DNA from: Rhizobium sp. CSW-27
GTDB lineage: Bacteria > Pseudomonadota > Alphaproteobacteria > Rhizobiales > Rhizobiaceae
Direction of reading: 5' to 3'
Length of the DNA: 64,000 bases
Assembly (NCBI RefSeq): GCF_018760785.1
Contig: NZ_JAHHZO010000016.1
Location: 1-64,000 of the forward strand
Shown: positions 42,174-51,423 of the stretch, piece by piece
How positions within the stretch are numbered: position 1 is the stretch's first letter
Layout: each line of letters starts with the position of its first letter
Notes under the pieces: generated by a model
What the model saw: the letters and a program-made list of their open reading frames with translations, nothing else
Told to the model about the DNA's origin: nothing
Databases searched by the model: none
Position numbers and translations under genes: made by a program

Positions 42174-43562
42174 GTGACGGTGACGGAAATGGAGACGGCG
42201 CAGCGCGCGCCCTCTCGCGGAATCTGGGGCTGGATGCTGTTCGACTGGGCAGCCCAGCCCTTTTTCACGGTGGTCACCACCTTCGTCTTCGGACCCTATT
42301 TCGTCGCCCGGCTGACGCAGGATCCGGTCTCCGCCCAGGCCATGTGGAGCAACATGGCGACGATCTCCTCCATCGTCATCGCCATCCTGTCGCCGGTGCT
42401 CGGCGCGATTGCCGATCAGTCCGGGCCACGCAAGCCGTGGATCGCGTTTTTCGCGGTGATCAAGATCGCATCGCTGTCCATGCTCTGGTTCGCGGCACCC
42501 GGTTCGCCGCTCATCTGGCCGGTCACCTTCATGATCCTTGCCTCGATCGCGGCCGAATTTTCCGTGGTGTTCAACGATTCGATGATGCCGCGGCTGGTGC
42601 CGGCGAGCGAGGTGGGTCGGGTCTCCAACACCGCCTGGGGCCTCGGCTATCTCGGCGGCATGCTGGTGCTGATCCTCGTGGTCGGTTTCCTCGCCGCCGA
42701 CCCCGCTTCTGGCAAAACGCTGCTCGGCCTGCCGGCGCTGTTGGGGCTTGATCCGAAAACCGGCGAGGATGCCCGCATCACCGGGCCGCTCTCGGCGCTC
42801 TGGTATTTCATCTTCATCCTGCCGATGTTCTTCTTCACCCCGGATGCCAGACGCGGCGAGCCGATGGGCACGGCCGTCCGTTCCGGCCTTCGGGAGCTGC
42901 GCATCACGCTTGCCGACCTGCTCGGCCGGCGCCGGCTGATCCTGCGCTTCCTCGTCGCCCGCATGCTCTACCAGGATGGCGTCAACGGGCTGCTCATCCT
43001 CGGCGGCGCCTTTGCCGCCGGCATGTTCGGCTGGGTCACGCTGGAGATCGGCCTGTTCGGCATCCTGCTCAATGTCGTTGCCATCGTCAGCTGCCTGATC
43101 GCCGGGCGTCTCGACCGGTTGTTCGGCTCAAAGGTTGTGGTGATTGCAAGCCTCATCCTGCTTGTCTCCGCAACCCTCGGCATCATCTCGACGGGGCCGG
43201 GCTATGTCTTCTTCGGGCTTTTGCCGCTGTCGCCGGCCGATGGCGGCGGCCTGTTCGGAACGGCGGCGGAAAAGGCCTATCTCGATTTCGGCCTTCTGAT
43301 CGGCATGGCCTTCGGGCCGGTGCAGGCCTCTTCCCGCTCCTTCCTCGCCCGCAGCGTCCATCCGGACGAGGCCGGCCGCTATTTCGGCATCTATGCGCTG
43401 TCCGGCCGCGCCACCAGCTTCATGGCGACGCTCTCCTTCTCCCTCGTCACCTATGCCAGCGGCTCATCCCGGCTCGGCATGGCCACGCTGATCGTCTTTC
43501 TGACGGCGGGCTTCCTGCTGCTGCTGAGAACGCCCTATCCGGCTCGGGATGTGGCGCGCTGA
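42174..43562 (+). CDS. MFS transporter (UMF1/Atg22-like)
   Basis: 462 residues from GTG 42174, which has GGGGAGG at 6 bases; upstream in-frame ATGs (42141 and earlier) lack such a site. About twelve membrane helices. WGWMLFDWAAQPFFTVVTTF at the start, ILSPVLGAIADQSGPRKPWI (the MFS loop 2-3 motif) and the late RSVHPDEAGRYFGIYALSGR segment are typical of UMF1/Atg22-like permeases. The substrate is unknown; yeast Atg22 exports amino acids from the vacuole. It follows gdh by 37 bases in the same direction, so co-transcription is possible. Confidence 0.87.
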   Translation: MTVTEMETAQRAPSRGIWGWMLFDWAAQPFFTVVTTFVFGPYFVARLTQDPVSAQAMWSNMATISSIVIAILSPVLGAIADQSGPRKPWIAFFAVIKIASLSMLWFAAPGSPLIWPVTFMILASIAAEFSVVFNDSMMPRLVPASEVGRVSNTAWGLGYLGGMLVLILVVGFLAADPASGKTLLGLPALLGLDPKTGEDARITGPLSALWYFIFILPMFFFTPDARRGEPMGTAVRSGLRELRITLADLLGRRRLILRFLVARMLYQDGVNGLLILGGAFAAGMFGWVTLEIGLFGILLNVVAIVSCLIAGRLDRLFGSKVVVIASLILLVSATLGIISTGPGYVFFGLLPLSPADGGGLFGTAAEKAYLDFGLLIGMAFGPVQASSRSFLARSVHPDEAGRYFGIYALSGRATSFMATLSFSLVTYASGSSRLGMATLIVFLTAGFLLLLRTPYPARDVAR

Positions 43563-43607
43563 CTATTCTGGTGTGTTCGCAGGGCGGGGCGCGGGCGGGA
43601 TGGAAAA

Positions 43608-43852
43608 CCCCCTCTGGTTGCCGCCATCTCCCCCACAAGGGAGGAGACAAGGTGTGGCACCGTTTTGCCCAGATGGAGGCACGAAGAAGTTCGGCAGGTT
43701 AAGCCCCTTGTGGGGAGGGGCTTAACCTGCCGCGCCGTTCGCGGCTTATTCTCTGCCTTCCTTGGAGTGAAGACCTTTGAGGTCTGCAGGGGGACGGTGC
43801 TACAGGCCATCTCCCCCCTTGTGGGGGAGATGGCCGGCAGGCCAGAGAGGGC
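43608..43852. repeat. Composite palindromic intergenic repeat (rhizobial mosaic type)
   Basis: The region between the MFS gene and purH is filled by a 245-base element. Its ends are inverted copies of one module: CCCCCTCTGG.. at the left and ..CCAGAGAGGGCC at the right. Inside are two long hairpins: CGGCAGGTTAAGCCCCT / AGGGGCTTAACCTGCCG (43692-43732, 17 perfect pairs) and GGCCATCTCCCCC / GGGGGAGATGGCC (43805-43835, 13 perfect pairs). It resembles the intergenic mosaic elements (RIME) known from rhizobia; the module recurs at 58734 and 63018. The hairpins can also end transcription of the two convergent genes. Confidence 0.85.
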
Positions 43853-43903
43853 CTTTTCTTCTGGATCAATGGCCCCATGCCTGATGATGGGGCCATGCTC
43901 GCC

Positions 43904-45520
43904 TCAATGGCGGAAATGCCGCATGCCGGTGAAGACCATGGCGACGCCATGTGCGTCGGCGGCGGCGATAACCTCCTCGTCGCGCATCGAGCCGCCCGGC
44001 TGGATCACGGCGGTGGCGCCGGCGGCGATCATCGAGAGAAGTCCGTCGGCAAAGGGCAGGAAGGCTTCGGAGGCAACGGCCGAGCCCTTGGTCATCGGTT
44101 CGGCCCAGCCCATGGCCCTTGCTGCTTCCTCGGCCTTCAGGCCGGCGATGCGGGCGGAATCGACGCGGCTCATCTGGCCGGCGCCGATGGCGGCCGTCTG
44201 GCCGTCCTTGGCATAGACCACCGCATTCGACTTGACGTGTTTCGCCACCTTGTAGGCGAACTTCATGTCGATCAGTTCCTGCTCGGTCGGGGCGCGCTTC
44301 GTCACCACGCGGAGATCGAGATCCTCCACCATCGCATTGTCGCGGGTCTGCACCAGAAGGCCGCCGGAGACGGTCTTGGCGGTGAAGCCGCGCGAGCGCG
44401 GGTCGGGCAGGCCGCCGGTCACCAGCAGGCGAAGGTTCTTCTTGGCGGCAATGATCGCCTGCGCCTCGTCGGTGACGTCAGGCGCGATGATGACCTCGGT
44501 GAAGACCTTGACGATTTCCGTCGCGGTTTCCGCGTCGAGCAGCGTGTTCAGCGCCACGATGCCGCCGAAGGCCGAAACGCTGTCGCAGGCGAGCGCCCGC
44601 TTGTAGGCATCCGTCAGGCTGGAGCCGATCGCCACGCCGCAGGGGTTGGCATGCTTGATGATGGCGCAGGCCGGCGCATTTTCCGGGAAGAATTCGCTCA
44701 CCAGTTCGAAGGCGGCATCGGTGTCGTTGATGTTGTTGTAGGAGAGCTGCTTGCCCTGCAGCAGCCTGGCGGTGGCAACGCCCGGACGCTTCTCGCCCGT
44801 CAGGTAGAAGCCGGCCGCCTGGTGCGGGTTCTCGCCATAGCGCATTTCCTGCGACAGCGCGCCGCCGAGCGTACGGTAGCGCGGGATCTCGATGTCGAGC
44901 GCCTCGGTGAACCAGTTGGAAATCATCGTGTCATAGGCGGCGGTGCGGGCATAGGCGCGGGCAGCGAGCTTCTGGCGGAAGGCGTAAGCCGTCTGGCCGT
45001 CATTGCTGGCCAGCGTCTGGATCAGCTGCGGATAATCCTGCGGATCGACGACCACGGTCACATAGGCGTGGTTCTTGGCGGCGGCGCGGATCATCGCCGG
45101 GCCGCCGATGTCGATGTTTTCGACGGTCGTCGGATAGTCGCCGCCGGCAGCGCGCACCTCCTCGAAGGGATAGAGGTTGATGACGGCAAGATCGATGGCG
45201 CCGATCTTGTGCTCTTCCATCGCCTTCACGTGGTCGGCATCGTCGCGGATGGCCAGCAGGCCGCCATGCACGCCGGGATGCAGCGTCTTGACGCGGCCAT
45301 CCATGATTTCCGGAAAGCCGGTGACGTCGGAGACGTCGGTGACGGCAAGGCCCGCATCGCGGATGGCCTTGAAGGTGCCGCCGGTGGAGAGCAGACGCAC
45401 GCCGTGCTCGCTGAGCGCCGTCGCCAGTTCCACGATGCCCGTCTTGTCGGAAACCGAGAGGAGGGCGGTGCGGATCTTCACCTGGTCGGGGGCGGGGATC
45501 ATTTTCGAGACGACGGCCAT
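43904..45520 (-). CDS. purH: Bifunctional AICAR transformylase / IMP cyclohydrolase
   Basis: 538 residues from ATG 45520 (MAVVSKMIPAPDQVKIRTAL), with GGAG upstream. It catalyses the last two steps of IMP synthesis. The N-terminal cyclohydrolase domain covers about 1-200 (ALLSVSDKTGIVELATALS, LLSTGGTFKAIRD, GRVKTLHPGVHGGLLA). The C-terminal transformylase domain includes LGGALSQEMRYGENPHQAAG, QGKQLSYNNINDTDAA, CAIIKHANPCGVA and AFGGIVALN. A longer upstream frame was rejected. The order purH - heparinase-like - rsmB - htpX is one I recall as usual in rhizobia. Confidence 0.97.
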   Translation of the reverse strand: MAVVSKMIPAPDQVKIRTALLSVSDKTGIVELATALSEHGVRLLSTGGTFKAIRDAGLAVTDVSDVTGFPEIMDGRVKTLHPGVHGGLLAIRDDADHVKAMEEHKIGAIDLAVINLYPFEEVRAAGGDYPTTVENIDIGGPAMIRAAAKNHAYVTVVVDPQDYPQLIQTLASNDGQTAYAFRQKLAARAYARTAAYDTMISNWFTEALDIEIPRYRTLGGALSQEMRYGENPHQAAGFYLTGEKRPGVATARLLQGKQLSYNNINDTDAAFELVSEFFPENAPACAIIKHANPCGVAIGSSLTDAYKRALACDSVSAFGGIVALNTLLDAETATEIVKVFTEVIIAPDVTDEAQAIIAAKKNLRLLVTGGLPDPRSRGFTAKTVSGGLLVQTRDNAMVEDLDLRVVTKRAPTEQELIDMKFAYKVAKHVKSNAVVYAKDGQTAAIGAGQMSRVDSARIAGLKAEEAARAMGWAEPMTKGSAVASEAFLPFADGLLSMIAAGATAVIQPGGSMRDEEVIAAADAHGVAMVFTGMRHFRH

Positions 45521-45634
45521 CGGGATACTCCGTGCTGGTGCGCGCGCCCTTCGGACAATGATCGGGCGCCTGGATGGCTCGCGCGTTAGCACAGCTTGGC
45601 GCCGGAGGAAACGGCTGCCGGTGCCGGAGAGCGC

Positions 45635-47323
45635 TCAAAGCTGCTGCTTCAGCATCCAGCGCAGGTCCACGGTCTCCGGCAGCGAGAAGGCGATCACCAG
45701 CTGGCGGCTTGCCCTGATGCCGGAGACATCGGCAAAGAACACGTCTTCCTCGATCTCCACCCGCTGGCCGGGCGCCGAAAACAGCCAGGTGTCGCCGCCG
45801 GGCGTTGCCATGGCGATCAGATCGTCGTGGATGCGCTTCAGGCCCACATTGGGATGAATATGGAAGCGGGCGGTGCCCGTCACTCTTCGGCCGTGCTTCG
45901 CCTTACCGCTTTCGTCCGGCACGAAGAAATGGTCGTGCCCCTTGATCTTGTCGCCCTTGGCCGCAAGCCCGATCTCGCGCTGGTGGACATAGCCGAAGGC
46001 CTCCACATAGCCGTCATGGCTCGCCTTCAGCCAGTCATTGCCATAGGCATCCTCCCAGCGGGTGGCGGTCACCGCGCCGATGCCGGAGGCCATCAGCGGA
46101 CCGAGGAAGGTCGATTGCAGGATTCGCTGCGAGGAGGTTTCGCCGAGCGTCACCGTCGAATGGGTGGCGGTGGCGCGCGACAGAAGCCTGAGTTTCGCAT
46201 CCGCGAATTTCGGCGCCCCCGCATTGACGATGAAGCGGCTGCGGCCGGCCGACATTTCGAAGGACAGGCAGCCGGCATGCGCGCCGGCCGACAGGTCCGC
46301 CGATTGCGGCGTGCCGGTATCGACGAGAATGGTCGTCTCGCCGGCGGTCAGCCGGTGGTACTGGCTGTGCGGCAGCGCCTTGAACGGCTTGCCCGCCGTC
46401 TCGTCATAGCGCAGCACCGACATGAGTTCCGTGGCGGGCGTGGCGGTTGCACCGTTGAACAGGGCGAGATCGCCGTCCTGGTGACGGAAGAAGCGCAGCG
46501 CCGGATAGATGCGGTCGATCGCCGGGATCAGCTTGGCCGGTACGTCGTGGCCGAGGTTGATATAGGTCTGGCGCAGCGGCAGAAGATCGAGCAGCAGCTC
46601 CAGCATGGTGCGCGGATTGCGCGACACGTGGCCGCCATCGGCAAGAATCTGCCGCTCCAGTTCCTGATCGAGCTTCACGCCCTCGCGGCGGATCAGCTTG
46701 TCGCCGGAGGGCATGGCGAGCGAGGCCATGGCCAGCGCGATGCGGATGCGCAGCCGCGTTTCCCCCTCCGGCAGGGTCGAGATCACCTTGTGCAGATAGA
46801 ACCGCTGCACGGCAAGGCTCTTCATGAAGCGGCGATAGAAGCTGCCCTCGGCGCCCTGCAGCAGGACCGGCGAATGGGAAAGCCAGGCGATCATCCGCTC
46901 GGCCGTCACATGCGGCTGCCAGGCGGTGCCGGAGAGCCGCTTCTGATGCAGGTTCATCCAGGAGGTGGCGATGGCGCGGGCACGGGCGCGGGCTTCGGCA
47001 TTGCGCAGCGCCCGCATGTGGCGCAGCCAGGCGAAGGAATGCAGCCGTTCGGCAAAGGCGCGCGAGGGGGCGGCCACCAGGAACGGCGATTCGCCCTCGG
47101 TTTCCAGCAGCTTTCCGGCCAGCGGAAAGCGCCCGGAAAGAATTTCCTCGGCAATGAAGGGGTCGATGGCGCGCAGGTCCGTCGGCGCCACGATCAGCCG
47201 CTCCGGCACGTCGAGGCCCAGGCGACAGCGCTGCATGGCAAGCGTCGTGATCCGGCGGCCCAGGCGACGGCGCGCCTCGGTCATCCCCAACGCAAGATGT
47301 CTGCGGCGCTCGGCGAACAACAT
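45635..47323 (-). CDS. Heparinase II/III family protein
   Basis: 562 residues from the ATG at 47323 (MLFAERRRHLALGMTEARRR). The N-terminal half is alpha-helical (alginate-lyase-like toroid), and the C-terminal half is the heparinase II/III-like beta-sheet domain (GETTILVDTGTPQSADLSAG, ATATHSTVTLGETSSQRIL, GHDHFFVPD). The family lyses uronic-acid polysaccharides. In alphaproteobacteria it sits constantly in this housekeeping cluster, and its real substrate is not known. No clear signal peptide is visible. The start is uncertain by some residues; a TTG six bases upstream has AGGGA nearby. Confidence 0.88.
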   Translation of the reverse strand: MLFAERRRHLALGMTEARRRLGRRITTLAMQRCRLGLDVPERLIVAPTDLRAIDPFIAEEILSGRFPLAGKLLETEGESPFLVAAPSRAFAERLHSFAWLRHMRALRNAEARARARAIATSWMNLHQKRLSGTAWQPHVTAERMIAWLSHSPVLLQGAEGSFYRRFMKSLAVQRFYLHKVISTLPEGETRLRIRIALAMASLAMPSGDKLIRREGVKLDQELERQILADGGHVSRNPRTMLELLLDLLPLRQTYINLGHDVPAKLIPAIDRIYPALRFFRHQDGDLALFNGATATPATELMSVLRYDETAGKPFKALPHSQYHRLTAGETTILVDTGTPQSADLSAGAHAGCLSFEMSAGRSRFIVNAGAPKFADAKLRLLSRATATHSTVTLGETSSQRILQSTFLGPLMASGIGAVTATRWEDAYGNDWLKASHDGYVEAFGYVHQREIGLAAKGDKIKGHDHFFVPDESGKAKHGRRVTGTARFHIHPNVGLKRIHDDLIAMATPGGDTWLFSAPGQRVEIEEDVFFADVSGIRASRQLVIAFSLPETVDLRWMLKQQL

Positions 47324-47422
47324 GACCAATACCGGAAATCCCTGATGGACCCCTCCCGTGCCCGGGCAGCGGGCACGGTCCATTCCTGTGGCCGACTGTG
47401 GTCGCTTATGGTGAAGAAAGTC

Positions 47423-48844
47423 TTACCGGCGGCGCAACGTGCAGGCGAAAAAGCCGTCCATGCCGCCCGCATAACCTTCGTCCGGCGCGATCATGGCCGG
47501 CGTGGTGCGAAAATCGCCGGCAGGCGAGATCGCTTCCTCCAGGCCGGGCCAGTCCTCGCGGCGGGCCGGCACGCGCTCCACCGCCGGGTTTTCCTTGAGA
47601 AGGGCTGCCACCAGATCCTCGCCCTCCAGCGGGTCGAGCGAACAGTTGGAGAAGACGACAAGGCCGCCGGGCTTCACCAGCGTCAGCGCGTGGCGCAGCA
47701 TGCGCCCCTGCAGTTCCGCCAGCTTCTCGATGTCCTTCATGCTCTTGGTCCACAGCACGTCCGGATGCCGGCGCGTGGTGCCGGTGGAGGAGCAGGGCGC
47801 ATCGAGCAGCACGCCGTCCAGCAGTTCGTCCGGCCTGTAGGCGAAGAGATCGATGTTCAGCACCTCGGCCGGCAGCGAAAGCCGGGCGAGATTTTCCTTC
47901 AGCCGTTCGGCCCGGTTGGCGGATTGCTCGATGGCGATCACCTCGGCACCGAGCACGGCAAGCTGCGCGGTCTTGCCGCCGGGGGCGGCGCAGAGATCGG
48001 CAATGCGCTTGCCGGCGAGCGGGCCGAACAGGCGCGCCGGCAGGCTGGCGGCGGCATCCTGCACCCACCAGACACCCTCGGAAAAGCCGGGCAGGGCGGC
48101 GACGCTGCCCTCGAAGGCGGCAAGCCGCAGGCTTCCCGTCGGCAGAAGCCGTGCATTCAGCCGCTCAGCCCAGAGCGCGGGATCGGCCTTGACCGTGAGA
48201 TCGATCGGCGCCGGCGTCAGCTGCGCCTCGGCGATCCGCCGTGCTTCCGCTTCGCCATAGGCCTTCACCAGCCGCGCATGGAACCAGCCCGGCACCGGCA
48301 GAATGGCCTCGCTTGCGGCGAGAATCGCGTCGCGCTCGCGCACCATGCGCCGCAGAAGCGCGTTCACCAGCTTGGCAAAGCGGCGGTTGCGCGGATCGCG
48401 ATTGGCCTGCTCCACGGCAAGGTCGACAGCCGCATGCGATGGCACGTCGAGATAGAGGATCTGGGCGGCCGCGGTGGTCAGCACGTGCTGCAGTGCGCGC
48501 GCCCCTTCCGGCAGCGGCTTGTCCAGCATGAGGGACAGGCTCTTTTCGATGCGCGGCAGGTGGCGAAGCGTGGTGTTGAGGATTGCGCGCACCAAAGCGC
48601 GGTCGGCATCGCTCAAGGCCCTGTAGGCCGGGTTGCCATGGCCGGCATCCAGCATGCCGTCAAGCGGCGTCTTCTTGTCGATCACCGCCGCCAGGATCTT
48701 GGCGGCGGCCATGCGCACGTCAAGGCCCGGCTTGTCGGAGGCCTGTACCGGCTTTGTGCCCGGGGCCCCGGCGGATTTTCCGCCCGGTTTCGACCGGCGG
48801 CTCTCAGTCTTCGGTGTGTTCGGGGACGTGTCGTCTGCGGTCAA
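47423..48844 (-). CDS. rsmB: RsmB-family 16S rRNA (cytosine-5) methyltransferase
   Basis: 473 residues. A basic low-complexity leader (1-42) is followed by a NusB-like RNA-binding domain (about 43-165: VRMAAAKILAAVIDKKTPLD, AAAQILYLDVPSHAAVDLAV) and a Rossmann methyltransferase domain. The AdoMet site is IADLCAAPGGKTAQLA. The two catalytic cysteines are in LLDAPCSSTGTTRRHPDVLW and FSNCSLDPLEGEDLV. Members methylate C967 of 16S rRNA. The ATG overlaps the stop of htpX (ATGA), so rsmB is coupled to it. Confidence 0.93.
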   Translation of the reverse strand: MTADDTSPNTPKTESRRSKPGGKSAGAPGTKPVQASDKPGLDVRMAAAKILAAVIDKKTPLDGMLDAGHGNPAYRALSDADRALVRAILNTTLRHLPRIEKSLSLMLDKPLPEGARALQHVLTTAAAQILYLDVPSHAAVDLAVEQANRDPRNRRFAKLVNALLRRMVRERDAILAASEAILPVPGWFHARLVKAYGEAEARRIAEAQLTPAPIDLTVKADPALWAERLNARLLPTGSLRLAAFEGSVAALPGFSEGVWWVQDAAASLPARLFGPLAGKRIADLCAAPGGKTAQLAVLGAEVIAIEQSANRAERLKENLARLSLPAEVLNIDLFAYRPDELLDGVLLDAPCSSTGTTRRHPDVLWTKSMKDIEKLAELQGRMLRHALTLVKPGGLVVFSNCSLDPLEGEDLVAALLKENPAVERVPARREDWPGLEEAISPAGDFRTTPAMIAPDEGYAGGMDGFFACTLRRR

Positions 48845-49875
48845 GACCAGGGACCCTTGCGCGGTTCATCGTGGCGACGCACCGGACCGGTGGTCGGCAC
48901 GGAACGCGATTTGCGCGTGGGTCTATCAGCCGCGCGGCCGCGCGTCGAGGCAGGAGCGCCGAAATAGGCCGGGCCGGTGTCGACGGAGCGGGCATCGGCA
49001 GGTCGGTAGCCGCCCGAATGCTCCCCCGAGTGCCCCTCGGCCGCCATGGCCTGAAGCGCCGCGATGCGGTTGCCTGTGTCCGGATGCGTGGAGAACAGGT
49101 TGTCCATCCGCTCGCCCGACAGCGGATTGATGATGAACATGTGGGCGGTGGCGGGGTTGCGCTCGGCATCGTCATTGTGAATGACATGCGCCGCGCCGGC
49201 GATCTTGGCGAGCGCCGAGGCGAGCCAGAGCGGATTGCCGCAGATTTCCGCACCGCGCCGGTCGGCGGAATATTCGCGCGTGCGGCTGATCGCCATCTGC
49301 ACCAGCATGGCGGCAAAGGGGGCGACGATCATCGCCACCAGCACGCCGATGAAGCCGAGCGGATTGTTGTTGTCGCGATTGCCGCCGAAAAAGAAGGCGA
49401 AGTTGCCGAGCATGGAGATCGCACCCGCCAGCGTCGCCGTGATCGTCATGGTCAGCGTGTCGCGGTTCTGGATATGTGCCAGTTCATGCGCCATCACGCC
49501 CGCCACCTCCTGCGGGGTGAGTTGTTCCAGCAGGCCGGTGGAGGCGGCGACCGCGGCGTTTTCCGGATTGCGGCCGGTGGCAAAGGCATTCGGCTGCGGG
49601 TTCTGGTAGATGTAGACGCGCGGCATCGGCAGGCCGGCATTGGCGGCAAGATCTCGGATCATGTGGTAGAATTCCGGCGCATTGTGCGCGTCCACCTCCT
49701 GGGCGCGATAGGCCGACAGCACCATCCGGTCGGAATTCCAGTAGGAAAACAGATTCATGCCGGCGGCGATCAGGAAGGCGATCATCATGCCGCCACGTCC
49801 ACCGATCAGGAAGCCGACGCCCATGAACAATGCGGTCATGAAAGCCAGCAGCATGGCAGTGCGGATCATGTTCAT
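48841..49875 (-). CDS. htpX: Membrane zinc metalloprotease HtpX
   Basis: 344 residues from ATG 49875 (MNMIRTAMLLAFMTALFM), with GGAGA upstream. It is an inner-membrane M48 protease for quality control of membrane proteins. Two N-terminal helices lie at about 5-45; the zinc site HExxH is in VAGVMAHELAHIQNRD with the third ligand in SRTREYSADRRGAEI; two further helices lie in between. The C-terminal 60 residues are a disordered basic tail (PTRKSRSVPTTGPVRRH). In many bacteria htpX responds to envelope stress. rsmB follows with ATGA overlap. Confidence 0.94.
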   Translation of the reverse strand: MNMIRTAMLLAFMTALFMGVGFLIGGRGGMMIAFLIAAGMNLFSYWNSDRMVLSAYRAQEVDAHNAPEFYHMIRDLAANAGLPMPRVYIYQNPQPNAFATGRNPENAAVAASTGLLEQLTPQEVAGVMAHELAHIQNRDTLTMTITATLAGAISMLGNFAFFFGGNRDNNNPLGFIGVLVAMIVAPFAAMLVQMAISRTREYSADRRGAEICGNPLWLASALAKIAGAAHVIHNDDAERNPATAHMFIINPLSGERMDNLFSTHPDTGNRIAALQAMAAEGHSGEHSGGYRPADARSVDTGPAYFGAPASTRGRAADRPTRKSRSVPTTGPVRRHDEPRKGPWS

Positions 49876-50007
49876 CGTCACGTCTCCGGGCAAAATGGTC
49901 GCGGCGCTTCAAGCCTGCCGCCTTTTGCCGTAGGATGTGGTCATTCGGGGCGCCTTTTCAATATTGCGCCTCGAAGAGACCGATCACAGCAGGGCACGAG
50001 ACAGATC

Positions 50008-50226
50008 ATGCAGACGCCGGACAACGACAATCGCGAAACGGAAGCTCTCGCCGAGGCCGCGCCGAAGGTGCTGTCGCCGGCAGCGCAGCGCGCGCTGCAG
50101 GAGGCCGAGGAGCGCCGGGCCCGGGAAAAGCCGCTCGATCTGCCGCCGGAACTGGGCGGCCGCGGCGGTGCCGATCCCGCCCGCTTCGGCGACTGGGAGA
50201 TCAACGGCCGCGCCATCGATTTCTGA
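50008..50226 (+). CDS. DUF1674 protein (succinate dehydrogenase assembly factor 4-like)
   Basis: 72 residues. The conserved C-terminus GRGGADPARFGDWEINGRAI followed by DF is the DUF1674/SdhAF4 signature; the mitochondrial homologue helps assemble succinate dehydrogenase by binding the flavinylated SdhA. The N-terminal 45 residues are charged and low-complexity. The start at 50008 is chosen because the open frame continues far upstream antisense to htpX. It is divergent from htpX. The ribosome-binding site is weak. Confidence 0.85.
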   Translation: MQTPDNDNRETEALAEAAPKVLSPAAQRALQEAEERRAREKPLDLPPELGGRGGADPARFGDWEINGRAIDF

Positions 50227-50301
50227 GGCCTTGCCCCGCCGGCCAGCCGGCCGGCCCTGCCGTCCGCAAGGCCGAAGTGCCTCCTGCGCGGCGCTTGTCG
50301 C

Positions 50302-50796
50302 TCACGCCGCGGGCCCGGCGGATGGCTGCTGTTGCGGGGCGGGGCTCTCCGCGTCCGGCATGGCAGCAGGGGCGCAGGCCTCGTTCTCTGCCAGCCAGTC
50401 CCTCAGCGCGGCGATGACCGAGAGGCGCAGGCTCGCCTGGCGAATGAGCGCCCGCGTCAGCACCGCGCCGTCACCGGCAAAGCCTGCCTCGGCCATCACC
50501 TCGGCGGGCCCGATGCGACGGCGGATCATGATCGCCTCGATGCGTGCCACGGTCATCGGCAGCAGGTAGCGGCCATTGGCGATCATCTCGCCGGTCGCCT
50601 CCATCCCCGCCGAGGGCAGGGATGCACCGCCTGTCCGCCGGGCGCTCGCCGCGCCGGTCGCCGAGAAAGTGCCGGTCTTCGGCAGAACGCCCTCCTGCCG
50701 CAGGGCCTCCAGAAAGGCGCGCCGCTCCGCGTCGCTTGCGCGCCGCCAGTGCTTCGTCAGCTTGTCGAGCGGGCTGCGCTTGTCTTTCCTGGGCAT
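50302..50796 (-). CDS. Conserved hypothetical protein
   Basis: 164 residues of unknown function. It starts basic (MPRKDKRSPLDKLTKHWRRA), continues with a helical segment ASDAERRAFLEALRQEG and a Gly/Ser/Ala-rich linker, then a second conserved-looking block RYLLPMTVARIEAIMIRRRI..EVMAEAGF, and ends in a Pro/Gln/Ala-rich tail. No membrane segment or signal peptide. The middle block could be a small DNA- or protein-binding helix bundle, but I recognise no family. Codon use is like that of neighbouring genes, which supports it as real. Confidence 0.6.
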   Translation of the reverse strand: MPRKDKRSPLDKLTKHWRRASDAERRAFLEALRQEGVLPKTGTFSATGAASARRTGGASLPSAGMEATGEMIANGRYLLPMTVARIEAIMIRRRIGPAEVMAEAGFAGDGAVLTRALIRQASLRLSVIAALRDWLAENEACAPAAMPDAESPAPQQQPSAGPAA

Positions 50797-50952
50797 TCCT
50801 TGTCCGGCGTTCTGGCGGTGAAGGTTCGGGGAACGGGCGGGCGAATCAGGACCCGGACCCGACGGTCGGCCAACCGGTAAGCCGCGGGCCGGGGGCTGGC
50901 AAGCGGCCTTGATCCGGCGTCCTGCGGCGCCCGGCTCGCACCGGCTGCCGCC

Positions 50953-51168
50953 TCAGGATCCGGCCCTCAGCGGCAGCGGATCCAGCATGTCCTTCAGCTG
51001 CTGCGGATGGCGGATGCCGAACAGGTACCAGTCGATGAGCGATCGGGCCATGCCTGCGGCTTCCGCGCTGTCGAGGATGACGCCCCGTTCGGCACAGGCC
51101 TCCTCCAGCACCTGCCGCAGGAAGGACAGGTCTCTGGCTTCCAGCGCGTCATAGGATGAAAACGACAT
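50953..51168 (-). CDS. Conserved small hypothetical protein
   Basis: 71 residues, predicted all-helical and soluble: MSFSSYDALEARDLSFLRQV, then EEACAERGVILDSAEAAGMA and RSLIDWYLFGIRHPQQLKDM. The pattern of a short protein with LFxxG..xxxxL near the end is one I associate with small unknowns conserved in rhizobia. No function can be assigned. It is divergent from the response regulator of the rpf-like cluster, 255 bases away. Confidence 0.65.
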   Translation of the reverse strand: MSFSSYDALEARDLSFLRQVLEEACAERGVILDSAEAAGMARSLIDWYLFGIRHPQQLKDMLDPLPLRAGS

Positions 51169-51423
51169 CTCTCCGCCCGATCCGCTTTGCTGGGCGGGAG
51201 GTTAGGTCGTATATTAGGCATCGTCAAAGAAAACGCCCGGAGGCTCGCGCGCACTGTCTCATCTGCGCCATGGGTGTGGTTGTTCGGCCACAATTTTCCA
51301 CCCTGAAATGCAGGGGGAAAAATCTGTCATGCCATCGCGTTGGATCGATGCCGTTTCGGCGCTTGCGGTATCAAACTGTTAACGCTTTGCCTTCTAACGT
51401 CTGGATGAAGTGCCGGAAAAGGC

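Noticed and set aside
37265..42280. Two very long open frames on the minus strand (37265-39382 and 39425-42280)
   Set aside because: They are antisense to the NAD-GDH gene, whose protein is clearly conserved; high third-position GC keeps the opposite strand open. The translated products are low-complexity and match nothing.
43608..43852. Insertion sequence with terminal inverted repeats
   Set aside because: No transposase or other coding capacity is present; modular short palindromes recurring elsewhere fit a non-coding mosaic repeat.
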